Origin: Toxotes chatareus
Taxonomy: Eukaryota > Chordata > Actinopteri > Toxotidae
Reading direction: 5' to 3'
DNA: 64,000 nucleotides
Assembly: GCA_016801885.1 (NCBI GenBank)
Contig: CM028890.1
Coordinates: 12,330,001 to 12,394,000 of the forward strand
Shown here: in pieces, positions 1 through 13,820 of the stretch
How positions within the stretch are numbered: the stretch's first letter is position 1
Layout: every line of letters starts with the position of its first letter
Position numbers and translations under genes: made by a program
Notes under the pieces: generated by a model
The model's database searches: none
What the model saw: only the letters and a program-made list of their open reading frames with translations
What the model was told of the DNA's origin: nothing

Positions 1-350
1 GCCCCAGAAACCGTAACTGCTACTGCTCCTCCTCCTTTCGCTTCTCCTCCTCCTGTCTTCACTAAAGTGACTACAGGCTCGGGTGATTGCCACTGCTAAA
101 ACCCCCATGAGCCCACCAGCCGTCTCCTCCTCCACCTCCGCCTCTCTGCTGAGTGATCCGAGGCCCCCTCGACTCAGCACAAAGACGCGGCTGCTCGTCT
201 GTCAACCAGAGGTACAGGACAGAGCGGGGCCCCCACTGGCTCCTATTCAGCTCCACTGAATGACATTATTGAAATCCCAATCCCGGCTGTGTGCATGCGT
301 GCAGGCAATAGGCTCACACCTGTCCTCTTAGCATGCCTGCCTGAGAAGAC
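1..350. other. CpG-enriched, GGA/TCC-rich block at window edge
   Basis: This edge has about a dozen CpGs in 300 bp and repeated CTCCTC units on the + strand (GAGGAG on the minus strand), unlike the AT-rich DNA that follows. A 61-codon minus-strand open frame is low complexity (a run of glycines) and starts from GTG, so it is not credible coding. The composition fits the promoter or 5' UTR of a neighbouring gene leaving the window to the left, but this cannot be proved here. Confidence 0.3.
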
Positions 351-1868
351 AAGATAGAGGGGGTAGAGGCAGAGGAATGTGTTGATGCACTACCAAACCA
401 GCTGTTTTCACTGAGCAGTTTACAAAATAGTTCTTGTGCTTTCGCGCCTATAGTGGTGGTTTTGCTTCTACTGCAATGCTATTTTTAAAAACACAAACAG
501 CAAACTGTAAATAGTATTTAATTTCCAGATTAATCTAAAAGTACTCTGGCTCTGAAATGGAAGAGCATTGCAGTGGCTATGTCGACCGCACCAGGAAATT
601 GAAAATATAAAAGCTATGTTTTTATGCTGTGTTTAAGGTTTGGATGGCAGAGAATTTAACTGCAAGCTGGCTAAAAAAGCCACCTGTTCGTCAGCTGGAA
701 TGCTCACCTTGTGAGAAGGTGAAGAATGTGGAAAACTCTCTTGTGCTAATGGTCTAATAAATTGTTTGAAAGCCTGTGTATACATGGTGCCTGAGAGTGT
801 CTTAGTGTATGGACTTGTGAAAAGAAATAAAGTATTCTGGAGAGCTGAAGAATCCTGGAGGAGAGCGAATGGTGTGTGTGTGTTGTGTGTGTGTGGAGGC
901 TATATTAATTGTCACTTTCATCTGTACCATTACAGAGAAGGCTGTAGTTTCCCATCTGTTGCTCTGCTCTTCCATGCCCACAGATTTATGTGCGATTATC
1001 GACACTCTCTGTTGTGTGTTTATGAAAATCCCTGTCCCACCAGCCAGACTTTAAAGAGTCAATTTGCTCAACACTGAAAGATAAGAAACCACCTGTGTAA
1101 ATGAAAAGCATTCCAGTGGTAAACTTTTTTTCTTTCCTGTGTTTTCAATATTAACAGGATCTTCAAAGAGCACACTAAACTCTTATCATTTATCTCTGTT
1201 TGCTTAACTGATGATACACTGGGACTGATATGGATTTCCAGCTTGGGACGATCTTCAAGGGGTTCACACAGGATCAAGGCCAATCAATAAGGAGAGCATG
1301 TTTGATAGACATCAGTAAAACACATCAGACAAAAGAAATGTCAAAAACAAGTCAGCTTCCCATGCTCATACGATTGAGCAATAACAAAAGAAGAATGCCT
1401 TAAGTGACAGTAACAGAACTGTAATAAAAAAAGAATACACATCCAATTACTGGTTTGTCTTCAATCAATAAACAGAGGCCGTGGTGTATGTTTACACCCA
1501 CAGAATAAACCTATGATGAGTATAAAAATTAAGATCCCAGTAGTTAGTGATTGCATAAAATAAATAAAGTGCAGGGGTTTCATGAACCTGGATCTGAGAT
1601 GGAATCACTAAATAACCTTTTTTCTTGTTCTCTGTGTTCCTGTTACCATCATTAAGCTTTATCTGAAGTCACTTCAGATGTGGAGGCTGTTGATTTTCAC
1701 TGCAGAAATGCTGATATAATGCTGTTTTCATGGTCTCTCATCTTGTCCTTGTCTTAGAGCTTTTATCAGTCGCACCCTTGTCGATGTTCCAGTCTCAACC
1801 TTGTGTTAAAAGATTTTCAGTGCCAAGCTTGTTTGACCTTCTCAGTCAGTTCTGTGTCTAACATTTTA

Positions 1869-1900
1869 TATTATTATTATTATTATTATTATCATTATTA
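1869..1900 (+). repeat. (ATT)n microsatellite
   Basis: About ten ATT units with one ATC interruption. Confidence 0.9.
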
Positions 1901-3969
1901 GGTTCTTATGTAACCTTGCTGTTATACGATGTGCCCTTGAATTAAAATCCAGTTCTGTGGGCAAACATGCGCATACTGTGGACACATGCACAATACACAC
2001 ACACGCTTTATTACATAAGCTTCTAAACTCAAGTAAAACTCCAGCTCCTGAGTGTTGAACAATTCTGCAGATTCAAAGTCTTTAATGTGTGTGTGCCTGT
2101 GTATGCTTAAAGGTACTTTTATCAATCTTTCTTTTTTGTCTCGTGGGGAAGAAGAACACCCTAAGGCCAATCAGATGCTGAGACACTTCCCTGTGGTTAA
2201 TTTTACCACAGTGTGGATCAGTCATTTTGTCCTTTGTCTTGACAATCTCTCTCAACCTGGAATGTGCGAGTGTGTGTATTCGATCGGCCAATGCTGACTG
2301 TTCGTGGATGATTGTTGCGTTTCACAAAAAGTTGAATGCGGTTTATGTTTTTTACTGTTTTTATTTTTCCCAAAGCCCCTTACAGACTCCCAAAGCATCA
2401 ATGAGGTAACACTGAAACTAACCAGTGTCTGAGAATATATGGGGACCTTCAGCTGCTGTAGATTTCACAAGCTACCTAACTTTGTCAGTCTGCTGTTTGC
2501 CACAGTGATGGTAGTGTACAGGCAGTTAGCCTTTTTTTTTTTTCTGAAATCAGCTGAAGAGAGCAGTGACACTGAACTTTACAGTAACTGTGATGCATAG
2601 AAATTAGTTAAAGGTGGCAAAAAATAAAGCCCCGCAGAGCTTCAGAATTGAGTGATAGTTAATGTGGTTTGAACAGTGCGAGTCACTCGTTTCATTTGAT
2701 CCACTGATTGGTGGTGCTTTACAGTAAACTCATTGTTTATCAAGAAATAGAAAAGAAAAGAAAAGTGAGACAAAAGTTGTGGCTCATTTTCTGAGCTTTT
2801 TCCTGTTTGAGAGTAGCTTGCATAGCAGAACTAGGTGGAAACTTAAGAAATGACCCACTTTGCCATTTGGTGTATTTGAATTAAACAGAATGCAAAAACA
2901 GAAAAAGGAAGTGGTGTGGTCTGATCTGCATTTAGAAAAGTGAAAAAAAAAAAGAGGGCGCAGAATTTACAAAAATGTACGTTTGATTTAAGGGTGTTTT
3001 AGTTTCATTCCTGTGAAGCAGCATTGAAAACACACTGCTGTACCTTAAGCATCTGACTCACCAGGAACAGCCAGCTGGTAGCTGCAGTTCTGCAAATTTG
3101 TGTGGTTTTCCATTAGATAAAGGCAGAAGCTTTATACTCCACAAATAAGATCTTAAAAATAAAAATTAGCAGAAATCCCTCAGTTTATGCAGTTTTAGGG
3201 AGGGTGTGAGAACTTGGAGTTCAAGGTTCAGCTACTAATTTTACACATTTATTTTACTAATTTTCTTTGGCAAGACAGCTGACAAAACTTACAAAAGAAA
3301 AGTCCACAGTGTTAAAAGTGAGAATTTCTTTACTTAGATCCACAATTCTGCACATCTCCTTTGTCGCCACTTAACTTGTACGGTGAGTTTAGAGAGTATA
3401 AAATATTTCATTTTCCTTTTTGAGAAATACATAAGGAATTTCTGTTCTGAACCTGTGTTGTGTGTATAAAGACAGACAGGGCAGGGGCCTTAATTTACCT
3501 TGTTCCAGACCTCTGAATCCTTGCCAGCATATCCGATTTTTTTTTTTTTGTCCAAAACAAAAGGGCAGTTCTATCTGATTATTAATCTAGGCTTTAATGG
3601 ATTTAACCTCAACTCTAATCACAGTTTCTTAGGAGTCCAAAGTGGGAATCTGTCATCTAAATTTCCAAAAGTTACAACATTTAGTTGTGTGGTACAAACC
3701 AATGAAAGTGAGAAAAAAGTGAGATTTCAACTATGCCTTTTATTTTCTAAGTATTCAGTGTCTGTCAAATATCTCAAAAATACAAGGCAGGATGAACAGA
3801 GTAGGCTCAACCTTTAAACTTTATTCTTAAAACATACAAATCTGCAGAGGAAAGTGTGAAAACTGGTGTTGACAGCGAAGCACAGAACGGTCTGAAAACA
3901 AGTTTACTATAATAACTAGAGTTTGGATGTGGTCTGATGCCAAAAAGGGTTACATTCTTCCATCTTTGA

Positions 3970-4064
3970 TCTCTCTCTCTCTGTCTCTATCTCTCTTTCT
4001 CTCTCTCGCTCTCTCTCTGACTCTTCTCTCTCTCGCTCTCTCTCTGACTCTTTCTCTCTCTCTT
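3970..4064 (+). repeat. (CT)n polypyrimidine tract with a 27-bp internal duplication
   Basis: A 95-bp near-pure CT array. The 27-bp segment at 3999-4025, marked by the CTCGCTC and CTGACTCTT interruptions, is repeated exactly at 4026-4052, showing slippage or unequal crossing-over. Homopurine-homopyrimidine tracts like this can adopt triplex (H-DNA). Confidence 0.9.
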
Positions 4065-6230
4065 GTACATGCACAGACATGTCCAGAAGGGACGGGAAAC
4101 CCCTGCACATGGCAGGGAAGCAGTGTATATCCTGAATTACAGGACTGGCCTGTAAGTACAAGAAACGCAGCACATGACTGGAGGTACAGGGCTGAAATGT
4201 GATAATCAGCACAGTGCTTCATAGTCAGATGAATTTGGAACAAAACAATAGCCTGATTAGAGAGAGAGATGATGATGATGATGATAGGTCAAGGAGGCAG
4301 ACAGATGGATAGACAAACCGAGATGGGCAGACAGAGGCAGACAGAAACATTTATGAATATGTATGTGTCTACATGAATGCAAGATTAGGGGCGAGCTCCC
4401 GCCTGCCTGCACGTGTGCGCTTTGTACACGTCCATATAAATTTGCGTGTGCTTCAATTCTCTCTTCCAGAGAATGTTTGACCTTTGACTGTCTCCCTGCA
4501 CCCCCATCTCTAACAAATACGCACACCCCACCTCACCTCCCTATTTCCTGGACAGCTGTCAGCAGGGACCTGGCCAAAGAAAAAGACCCATCTGTCGCCT
4601 TCCTTCAAAGGTCAGGGCTCAGGGCTGACTGAGCATGAGTGTGTGTGTGTGTTTGTGTGTGGAAAGGGAGGAGGGAAGCTTCTTTTCACTCTGTTAATCT
4701 CTGCTATTGTTCTCTCTCGCGCTCTCTGGCACACTTCTGAGGGTTACGGATGTTTTAAATGCAGACACCATTCACGTCCATGTCTGGTGTGTTTAATTTG
4801 TGTATGTATGGCCTCGCTTGTTGGAAGGTGAGAGTTCCCCTTGTGCTTGTGTGCGTCATGTATCCAATATAGTCCTCCCTCATACATAAAGAACATCGAA
4901 TGCAGCGCTGGTGCATATTTAGCACTTTGCTTATTTGTCATTGTTGTGTGTTTTTGTGTCTCTTACATGAGGTTGCACAGATGATGCAAACTTATTCAGG
5001 CACTTCTTTCTTTCTCTTACGAGCCCAGCTTTGTTGTACATCCTCGTCTTTGATCACACTAATTAGATGCATCACATTTGTAAGCCACACCATTTTTGTT
5101 TTGTTGGAGTAAATCAATAATTCATCATGGTAAGAAATCTAAATATATAATGGTAGAATGGATCTTTTTAAAACTTGGTTTCATGTGTTTTAGGACACCT
5201 TTGTGTTTCTTCAGTTTTCACCGACAATGAGTAACATAAGCAAATTACTGACTGTAACACATAAAATCTTTATTTTTTGGTGGAAACATAGTTTATGTTT
5301 AATCAAAAGCTCCATCACACAGTTTGACAGAGTAAGAAAGATCCTCAATGTCCCATTTTACTCTAAAACCACCAGAGGCCTGACTGTGTTCAAACACTGT
5401 GCCTGCGCTTCAGTTCTTGATTTGACTCCCTCTGTTGGTCCACACTGAAATGAACATTTTAAATCACTGTATGCTGTTATCAGTGAGGCTGAGTTCTCCA
5501 GAATAGCAGGTTTCACTGCTCAAAACACAACCAGACCCTCCTATGTATGAACAAAATGAGCTATTTTCAGAGTTAGGTTGGGATAATATTTTCTGTAATT
5601 TGATTTTCAAGAATGTCTTAAGATGAAAGCTTTGATTATGGCCCTAAGATGTCCTCTATGGATAATAACTAGGCTAAAAATGAGTTTAATTGGACGGTTG
5701 TTTGTTCGCAGCTCTCTTATCTCAAGTGAGATTATAAAGTCGGTATTTTTAAGAAACAAAAGTTGTTTACAAGAAGAATATTCTAGGAACTTTGTCAAAT
5801 ACAAGCTAAACACTTTTTGTAGAATATGAAGATTAAATCGGAATGTGAGCTATTCACATCTGAAAACCTGGTGTATCATTGCTCTCCAAAAAAGCTGAAC
5901 AAAATCTCAGAAGTTCCATTTTATAAATATCTAATAATCTTCAAGTCAAATTCCCTTTTTACACTACATCCTAATCTCTGTTTCCTTTAACCGAGGATAT
6001 TAAGTTGGAAATCCCCTCTTTGTTCACACTATTTTACAACATAAATGTCCAAACATTCCTCTGGAATTACAATATGAGCAGCAATATAACATTACTACAG
6101 CTGATTTGTGGGGTTCAGATCTTATCAAGGCAGCAGATTACGCTTTGAATTCATTCCAAGCAGAGCAGTACAGAACAGTCAGCTGGCCAATAAAACATTT
6201 TGACAGGTAGAAACTAGTTTACAGTGTGAT

Positions 6231-6233
<3 letters not shown>

Positions 6234-6288
<55 letters not shown>
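6234..6288 (+). repeat. (AC)n microsatellite, about 27 units
   Basis: An uninterrupted 55-bp AC array and the longest pure dinucleotide repeat in the window, so probably highly polymorphic. Confidence 0.97.
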
Positions 6289-6291
<3 letters not shown>

Positions 6292-9200
6292 TTAGACTAA
6301 TGCATTAATGTTATATAAAAGGATTTAGGGGGGGAAAACAAAGGTGTCCTCTGTGTGATTACTGAGGATCATACGCAAATACGTAATCTACTGTGTTAGA
6401 ATACACTATTGGAAATACAGACAAGAGATTAAAGTCACAGGGTAACAGCTAAGGAGTAGTACTGTAGGTCAGCACAGACCAGTGATTATTATTTAATAAT
6501 AGGTGTAACAGGTCATGGGCCAAGGTGTATATACATTTTTCATGTTTTCTCATTGCAGTTCAATGCAGACAGACTGAAGGCAGGTCACATCATTTACTCA
6601 AAGTCTAGTCCTCTCTGAAGCAAAGAAAGATGGTTGCTTTGTCTGGGTAGCATCTATGTTTTAGTGAAGGAATGGAGATGCAGATTTTGAAGTGAAATAA
6701 AATTATTGCAACCGTCTGTTATCATGTGGCTCAAGCTTCATACATAGACCATATAATGACAACTGATCTATCCAATTGAGCAAACTCCACCTGTAAAGAT
6801 GCTGAGATGTTTTCAAACCAGAAGATAAATTAACTTTATCTTTTTGGACTATGTTCTCACTCAGTATCAAGGTTTTTTTTTTTTTTGTTTTTTTTAAAGA
6901 ATTTTCCTCAGCCTAAGTGAACTATATGCTAGCTAATACAGCTTCAGAGTCAACAGCAGGGAAAACTAGCTAAAGAAAAGCTACAGTCAGAAGGAATAGT
7001 TTGGCTATAAAGACAGGAGTTGGTGTATTGTCTGATGAGGGTCATTGCATTGGATACCTCACATCTGTATTGCACATTGAAAGACATAAGGAGTATTGTG
7101 CCAGCAGATGCAAACTTTGGTATGTTCCTCTTATCCACACAGCTGGGAAACAGTAAATGTTATGAGCAATAACTTCAGGCATAGCACAAAACCTATTCAA
7201 CCACGACACACACCCAAAACAGCAACAGGACACACTCTGTGGTTACACAACATAACAAACACACATTGATGAAAGCCTCCATGAGTCTTTGCCATTACAC
7301 ATCCACAGCATAAGAAGTATGCAGTATGAAAAGAGTCATCGTCTGGTCTGTCACCATCTTTGTCACCTCAAAACGTTCCAGCTTTGGAGCATAGATTCTT
7401 TTGTTTTTCCATGAATCAGTCAAACACAGGTCAACTTACTGACACAAACCAACTCATACAACACAGATAAGAATATAAATCAGCCAAAACCCAGTATGTC
7501 AACAAAAATTCTCGGAAATACCATATCTGATAAGATTTATAATCAATGGGAGTTTACATTTAAAGAGGACAAATTATTAATCTTAAATCCTTTCATCACA
7601 CTACAGGATGTCAAACAAAAACAACATGATCCATAAAACTGATAATTTTTTTCTTTTTTTTTTTCCACTGATGTTTAAACCCTGCCCCCATCAGTTACTG
7701 TTTCCAAGCTTTTTGTTCTCATATGAAATGCAGTTTATGATGATAACAGGGACAGAACTGCCGAAGTAATTTTTAAAACGCTGGGTTCTTGATTTCAGAC
7801 AGAGGTAGACTAAAGCAGCCCTCTCATTTCTAGCAGGCATCTATAAATTTTGGTCTTGGAAAAGCGAGAAAAGACACAACTTTCCAAACTCTGAATACCT
7901 ATTATACTATATATTTCGCTAATGCACATCGAGATGCTGTGTAAAGGGATGGCAAGCATGCCTGCAAAGATGTAATTTTCTAATTGCTAAGAGGCAACAA
8001 TTAAGTTTTGTTTGTTTATATAATGCATAATGTGCTTTGTGCAAAGTTTTTGAAACTGCTGGATTTCCTGAAAAGAAACAAACTCTAAACAAACTAGCTT
8101 GAAAAAAAAATGCTGCTATTTCTTGATTACAGATTCAGCCATTATGTTCCTGTAATTCGTCAGTGCATCTGTGAGAGTAATTATAGGAATTCACTGAAAT
8201 GAACCTGGAGTTGATTTATAGGCAGTGCAGGACTCTTGCTTTGAATGAGACCTTTGAGAGTGAAATTGTCAAGTGAAACACTCGTATAATTTCTGGTAAA
8301 AAGAAAATGACCTGAGGGTACTGCAGAGTACCTTTGGTTTATCCAATGTTGTTTGAAAAGATTAATAGATTAGATAATAGAAAGTCAACCCACAAATGAA
8401 ACTGGCAGACATTGTAGGTGGTTATAGACATCTGTCTTGATGACACCTTTCATATAAAGGTTAACTATTTAAACACTCATAACATGAGCATTTGACAAAA
8501 TGTGACTTTCTGCCTTGACTGCTGGACATGTTGTCTTAAGGACTTATCACATTAGCACCAAAATATATTTAAATCAAATGTGAAAAAAATCATTTTTTAA
8601 GACACTTTAAAAATAAAGAAAGTCAAGCCGTCATCATCTGCGTTACTTATATGACACTTAAAAACCTTGAATACATCAACCAGACTTACACTGTACAGTT
8701 TAACATCCTTTAATACAAAAAACAAGGACATACTCAACAAACACCCACTCTATTCTCAAAGTTCCACAGAGATGAAACTTAACTTTGACCTTTGAAAAAC
8801 ACCTCCACAAAGTTTTAGGCCTTGGCAAAATGACCATGTGGGGACAATCCAAGCAACATCGACAACACAAAATCTCCCTGCATGCAACAAGTCTCTTTTT
8901 CTAACATATACAAACACAGCTCAAAGCTCACAAGGATGTTTACAGCTCAGTTTTGGGTGGTTGCTCTGTGTTTCCCTTCTGATCTCATTGTGTCTCTGCT
9001 GGCCTCTGATCTTTGGCATTTTCGACATTCCAGCCATCTGCTGGTCTCTCATTTAGCTGGCAGCACCCTAGCAGCACTAAACTAAACAGACTGCAAGCAG
9101 TCTCACCTCTTACTTCTCTGTCTGCTTCTGTCTGTCTACTCTGTCAGAGAGGAAGAAAAGAATTCTGGTTTAAACCTGCTCTTAATGTCAGCACAACTGC

Positions 9201-11219
9201 TTTTTCAAGAAAAGACACTTGAATCAACACATTCCATTTCGTGCTCTGGGAACCCCACAGACAGTGATAAACCATGCAGTGACCACGATGACATGTCATA
9301 TTGGAGATTTTGATTGAATCAAAAAGGCACTGTGTCACAGCCACAAAGAGAACAGTTTTCTCATACACGATATTAATCTGAAAGTGAGAATCAGTGGGTG
9401 GAATTTTAAAGGCTAAGGAGACAACAAATATTTGAATTTCTAATGGGTCACTACCACACAAATTAGCACGACAAAAATAGAGAGATGAGCAATGAAATGC
9501 TAGTTTAATGTAAGACATTTTCCATAAAGAAAGGTTATGTTTCCTTCCTCTCTGGCTGGTAAAAGGTGAAAGGCAATGATGTGGTTGAGAAGACAGGATG
9601 TTTGAAGGTCACACGGTGGTTCTCTCTCCCCGCGTCTGCTTTTATGTTGTCATTTTCTTTCACATGCTTTTACTTCAGTAATTTTCACTTTTTTTCCAGG
9701 TTAAAAAACTGTTAACTCACTTTCTTTTCTGTTTGGGAGAAGTTGATTTAATATAAATATTCTCAAAATAATAGTGATGGGATAGATTTTAAGTAGAGTG
9801 ATCATCAGACTGAGAAGTATTTTGTTTCATGTCAGCATCATTACATACATTCTGAAATGCTGAAATTAAGTTGAACTAGACTAGACTTAACTATAAAGCT
9901 GCTCTAATCAACATATCTATATGTACAAATCGTGAAATAACTACATGTAGTGTGAAAGGGGTCACTCTTAGGGATGGAGCCACAGAGAATTAACACCCAC
10001 GTGTGCAGTTCTCCTCACCTTTATGGGGCATTCTAGGGTCTTTCAGCTCATTGTTTTGGTTTTACAGCCCTCAGCTTTACAGCTTTGGTTCACCCTCGTC
10101 GACCTGTTCTACTCAAATTGCTGCAGGGTGATGATTCAGCTAAAAAGCTCTAAGAAACCCTTGGTACACAACCTGTACAACCCCAAACATCAGACACACA
10201 CAGTTAGCAACTAGCTAACAAACATAGTTTAGCAATTAGCTTTTAACTAGGAGATATTTCCCTCAGGAGTTAGTGGAGGCCAAAACATAACTAAAACAAG
10301 AGTCAATATTGGTCTTACATTTGTCAGACGTACAATTATAAAAGAATGTTGATGTAACTGCTTAATGTGTAGCTACAGTAGTTTGCTAACTTGTTTGCAC
10401 TTAATAAGGTGATAATATGTCAGTGTTGTGTTTACAGAGTGTTGAACTGCTCCCAAGAGGAGCTTCAAGTGCATTCACTGATGCATTTTTGTCAGTAAAT
10501 GTTACTTGTTGATGCAGTTCCAGAAAAAAACAACTACTAAACAAGCAAGCCAAAACACGTCACTTTCGCATGTAAATTTTCTATAAAAATGTTCAAACAT
10601 GTAAAAAGACCAATGTAATCAAAGCTATCTCATATTACACCTTAATTTAGCGGATAAAAATGACAATAACATAAGCCAGTAACTTATAGTGCACATCCAT
10701 TTACAGACAGCAATAAAGATCAGCTTATCTGAGACACCTGTATTACAAGTAGTCTGACTATTTTATCTAGCGATAATTGCTGGAAAGGCCCTCAAAGGTC
10801 AGTCTCCGGGGGAGTAGCACATGAATGACACATGTTTTAAAGTGACAGGTTTGAGACAACAGACACCCTAACTTACACAAACACACACTTGCATGAAACA
10901 GTTCAAACTGTTGCTAAATCCAACCGCAGGAGCGTCACGCAGGGCATGGTCTGACTTCCTCTGTGCTGCAGCCAGAAAACATACTGCTTTGAATAAAGAT
11001 GCTCATGTTTTTACCCATTTTGTTTGGGTGTGTTTCTTTTTCCATATTTGACTAAGAGCTTACAGTATGACATGAGTTCATTTTATTAAAGAGAAACTGA
11101 GAATGATATAAAAAGGAGACAGAAAAAGAGGGTGAGCATAACAAAAAAGGGGCACTTGCAGCAAAACAACGTACCTATTTACAAGAATCAGTTACTATGA
11201 TGTGAAATGAGTGAGTGTG

Positions 11220-11317
11220 AGAGACTCAGACTGAGAGAAAGAAGGACAGAAAAAAGAGAGAGAACAAGATAAGGTGGAGGAGGGAGAGGAAGAGAGGGAG
11301 GGGAAAAAAGGGCTGGG
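11220..11317 (+). repeat. Purine-rich tract
   Basis: About 100 bp dominated by A and G on the + strand (GAGAGAGAAC, GGAGAGGAAGAGAGGGAGG). It faces a pyrimidine-rich tract 190 bp downstream. Confidence 0.8.
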
Positions 11318-11504
11318 GTTTCCTTGCCTCTCCCTTCTGCAGTCTAATCAAGGTAATGACGCAGGCAGAGGACATGATACCATACACTTGTGCATACACA
11401 ACCACTCTCACACACACAGACACTTCCAAACATGCACAGTGCAACGCAATTGCCCCAAACCATCACCCAGGATTTTGCAAACTGCCCACGGGTGCTCGAC
11501 TGCA

Positions 11505-11700
11505 TCAGTCTCTCCTCTGCTTTCTTCTTCCCTCTGGGCAAGTTCCCTCACATCTCTCCTTCTGTCTCTTTCTCTATCTGTCATTCCCTCTTTCCTCTCT
11601 TTACCTCTGTTTCCTTTCCTTCTCTTGTCTTCTCTCAACCCACTGCTTCTTTCGTTCCCTCCTTTTCTTTCCCTCCATCACTGCGTTCATTTATTTTTTA
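11505..11700 (+). repeat. Pyrimidine-rich tract
   Basis: About 195 bp of CT-rich DNA. It creates several overlapping open frames of 75-179 codons made mostly of S, F, L and P, which are composition artefacts and not genes. Confidence 0.8.
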
Positions 11701-11736
11701 TAAGCTTAGTTCACTATAAAACCGGTAAATGGATTC

Positions 11737-11772
11737 TGTGTGTGTGTGCGCGCGCACGTGTGCATGTGTACA
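11737..11772. other. Z-DNA candidate
   Basis: Thirty-six bases alternate pyrimidine-purine without a break, centred on GCGCGCGCACGTG. This is the best Z-forming tract in the upstream region. Confidence 0.7.
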
Positions 11773-13786
11773 GTGATCTGGCTGCACGTTTGAGTGCTGT
11801 GCAAGTGCAGTAATGTGTACATGACTAGTGGAGAGTTCATATTTGAAGGGTAACGTCATGTCACTCTTTTCGCTCACAGCATGGCCCTTTCTTCTGCTAT
11901 TGTTGGGATGAAGGCAGCAGCACAAGAGGATGAAAAGTAATGGAATTGTGCAATAACATCAAGACATCAACAAACTGTCCATTTCATGGCCTGGCAGCAG
12001 GGGTTCAAACACCTCTGCAATTGAATATTTTTCATTACTTTTTGCTGACAGTCGATTTTATAACAGGTTGCTGAGTGTGTTTGCACATCAGGTGGGTATC
12101 TGCATATGGGTGGAAACATGCTCTGTATCAGCAAACTAGAGTGTATAACATTAAGAGCTGCTGTGTGAATACACAGAAGTGACAGCACTCCACTTTCATT
12201 ACAGAACTGATGGAGATGCTTTTATAGTTCCTATTATTTCACCCTGTATAGCCTCAGCTGAATTACCTGTCAACAGAGAATAACAGAGCCATTTATGTCT
12301 TACATAACAAGCACAGAAAAGATTGTGTCATCATCATTAACTGTTTTGTTGTCATTGTGCAGTGTTTTCTAACCATAATGGTTCATGGTAGAAGAAAGAT
12401 AAAAAAAAACAACAACAAAACACTGAATAAATTTGACCATGCAGATTATACAACAGCAACAAATACAGAGCAAATCATTGGATGTGGGATATTTTAGTGA
12501 AAGCACCAGACTACAAGCAAACAAAAAAATACAGTAACTAAGTGTCTTGATAACAAAGGACAAAATGAATCTAATAAACTTGTGGTTCATACTTCCCAGC
12601 CATTCCTTCATGCTGGAGCTCTTCCCCTCAGTACCGGCCCACAGGGAAAACTCTTTCTACTCCATATGGCCAGTTCTCCCCAGATGGAGTTCAGGAAGAG
12701 TTGGAAGATTTAAGAGAATTAAAAAAAAACAAAAAAAAACTTGTTTCTGTGCAGCTCATTGGGTCAAGCAATGAGCAAGTGCTGTGAGGATTAGTTTCCC
12801 TAGACAGTATCTCAGTATTCAGTGCAGAAGTACGGTCAGTGCCACTCTGAGGTAGCCAAAGGTGACGCATAGAATAAAGGCATTCAGCATACATACAAAG
12901 ATTCAAATATCCAACATATTAGTGTTGTTTGCCAAACAGTGCCATCTGCTTTTCCAACCACTGTGACCAAAACTGAAGAAACAAACAAGCAAACACTGGT
13001 GTTATCGTCAGTTTCTGGATTGTATATGTTTCTTAAGCATGAGACTATATGTGGTATTGTGTTTTCAACTGTCAACCGACATGTAAATGTCATGCAAAAT
13101 AGGAACACAATGGTTGTGTCCATAAACTAAAAATGACAACAGATGGTGCTTTGTGAAAGCAAGGCTTTCTGACTAAGAAAATTCTGGCACACTGGCAGCC
13201 TGGACTATTCCAAAGCATCATAAGAAGGCCTTTAATACAATCGTATTAAAGAATCTGACAAATCACAGCTTGTTGTATTATATATATTCACAGTTAAGAG
13301 GAAAAATGAGTCAACATTAAGTGGATGTAGGCTAAGATAAATATGAGAGCACTGAAGCCTCTTTGTACTTCCTCTATTATTGTCACAGTTTCCCTGAAAT
13401 CTAAAAATGTTATCCAGTACAGGATTTGGCAGGTGATGTATTCAAGCACCAGATTTGAGATGTTGTAACCTTACAATAAGTGAATAACCAGCAGCAGTTC
13501 TTATGTAGTCGGACCAACTCTGCAGCTTTTGTAGGGCACTGAGCATGGTGATATTTCTGTGTGGCAACGAAGGGAGGGATATCACAACGTTATATTTACT
13601 TGAGGCACATATACTGTGCATGTGCTTACACACACACACACACACATATGAACTGTTCACAGACACAGACGTAGACACTCTTTTCCTATCACAGTGCTGC
13701 AGTCATTGGATTATAGAGAAGAGAGTGTGTTGGAGCACAGCCAGCTGATAGAGTGATCAATCTAAGGCAACAGCAGCTCGATTGCA

Positions 13787-13790
<4 letters not shown>

Positions 13791-13818
<28 letters not shown>
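13791..13818 (+). repeat. (GT)n microsatellite, 14 units
   Basis: A pure 28-bp GT run. Confidence 0.95.

Positions 13819-13820
<2 letters not shown>

Larger units (their letters stand above)
351..11200. other. Upstream non-coding region, no gene seen
   Basis: This is AT-rich intergenic or intronic DNA. All open frames are short and lack recognisable domains or paired splice signals. Contents of note are the ATT, CT and CA arrays listed separately, and poly-T runs near 6873-6886 and 7659-7670. Nothing else stands out. Confidence 0.7.

Noticed and set aside
4075..4170. Exon-like block ending CCTGTAAGT after a CT-rich tract
   Set aside because: The splice-like edges are a by-product of the CT array, and the translation matches nothing I know.
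11274..11813. 179-codon open frame and overlapping frames in the pyrimidine-rich block
   Set aside because: The composition is S/L/F/P from CT-rich DNA plus CA-repeat H/T runs, with no domain or splice support.
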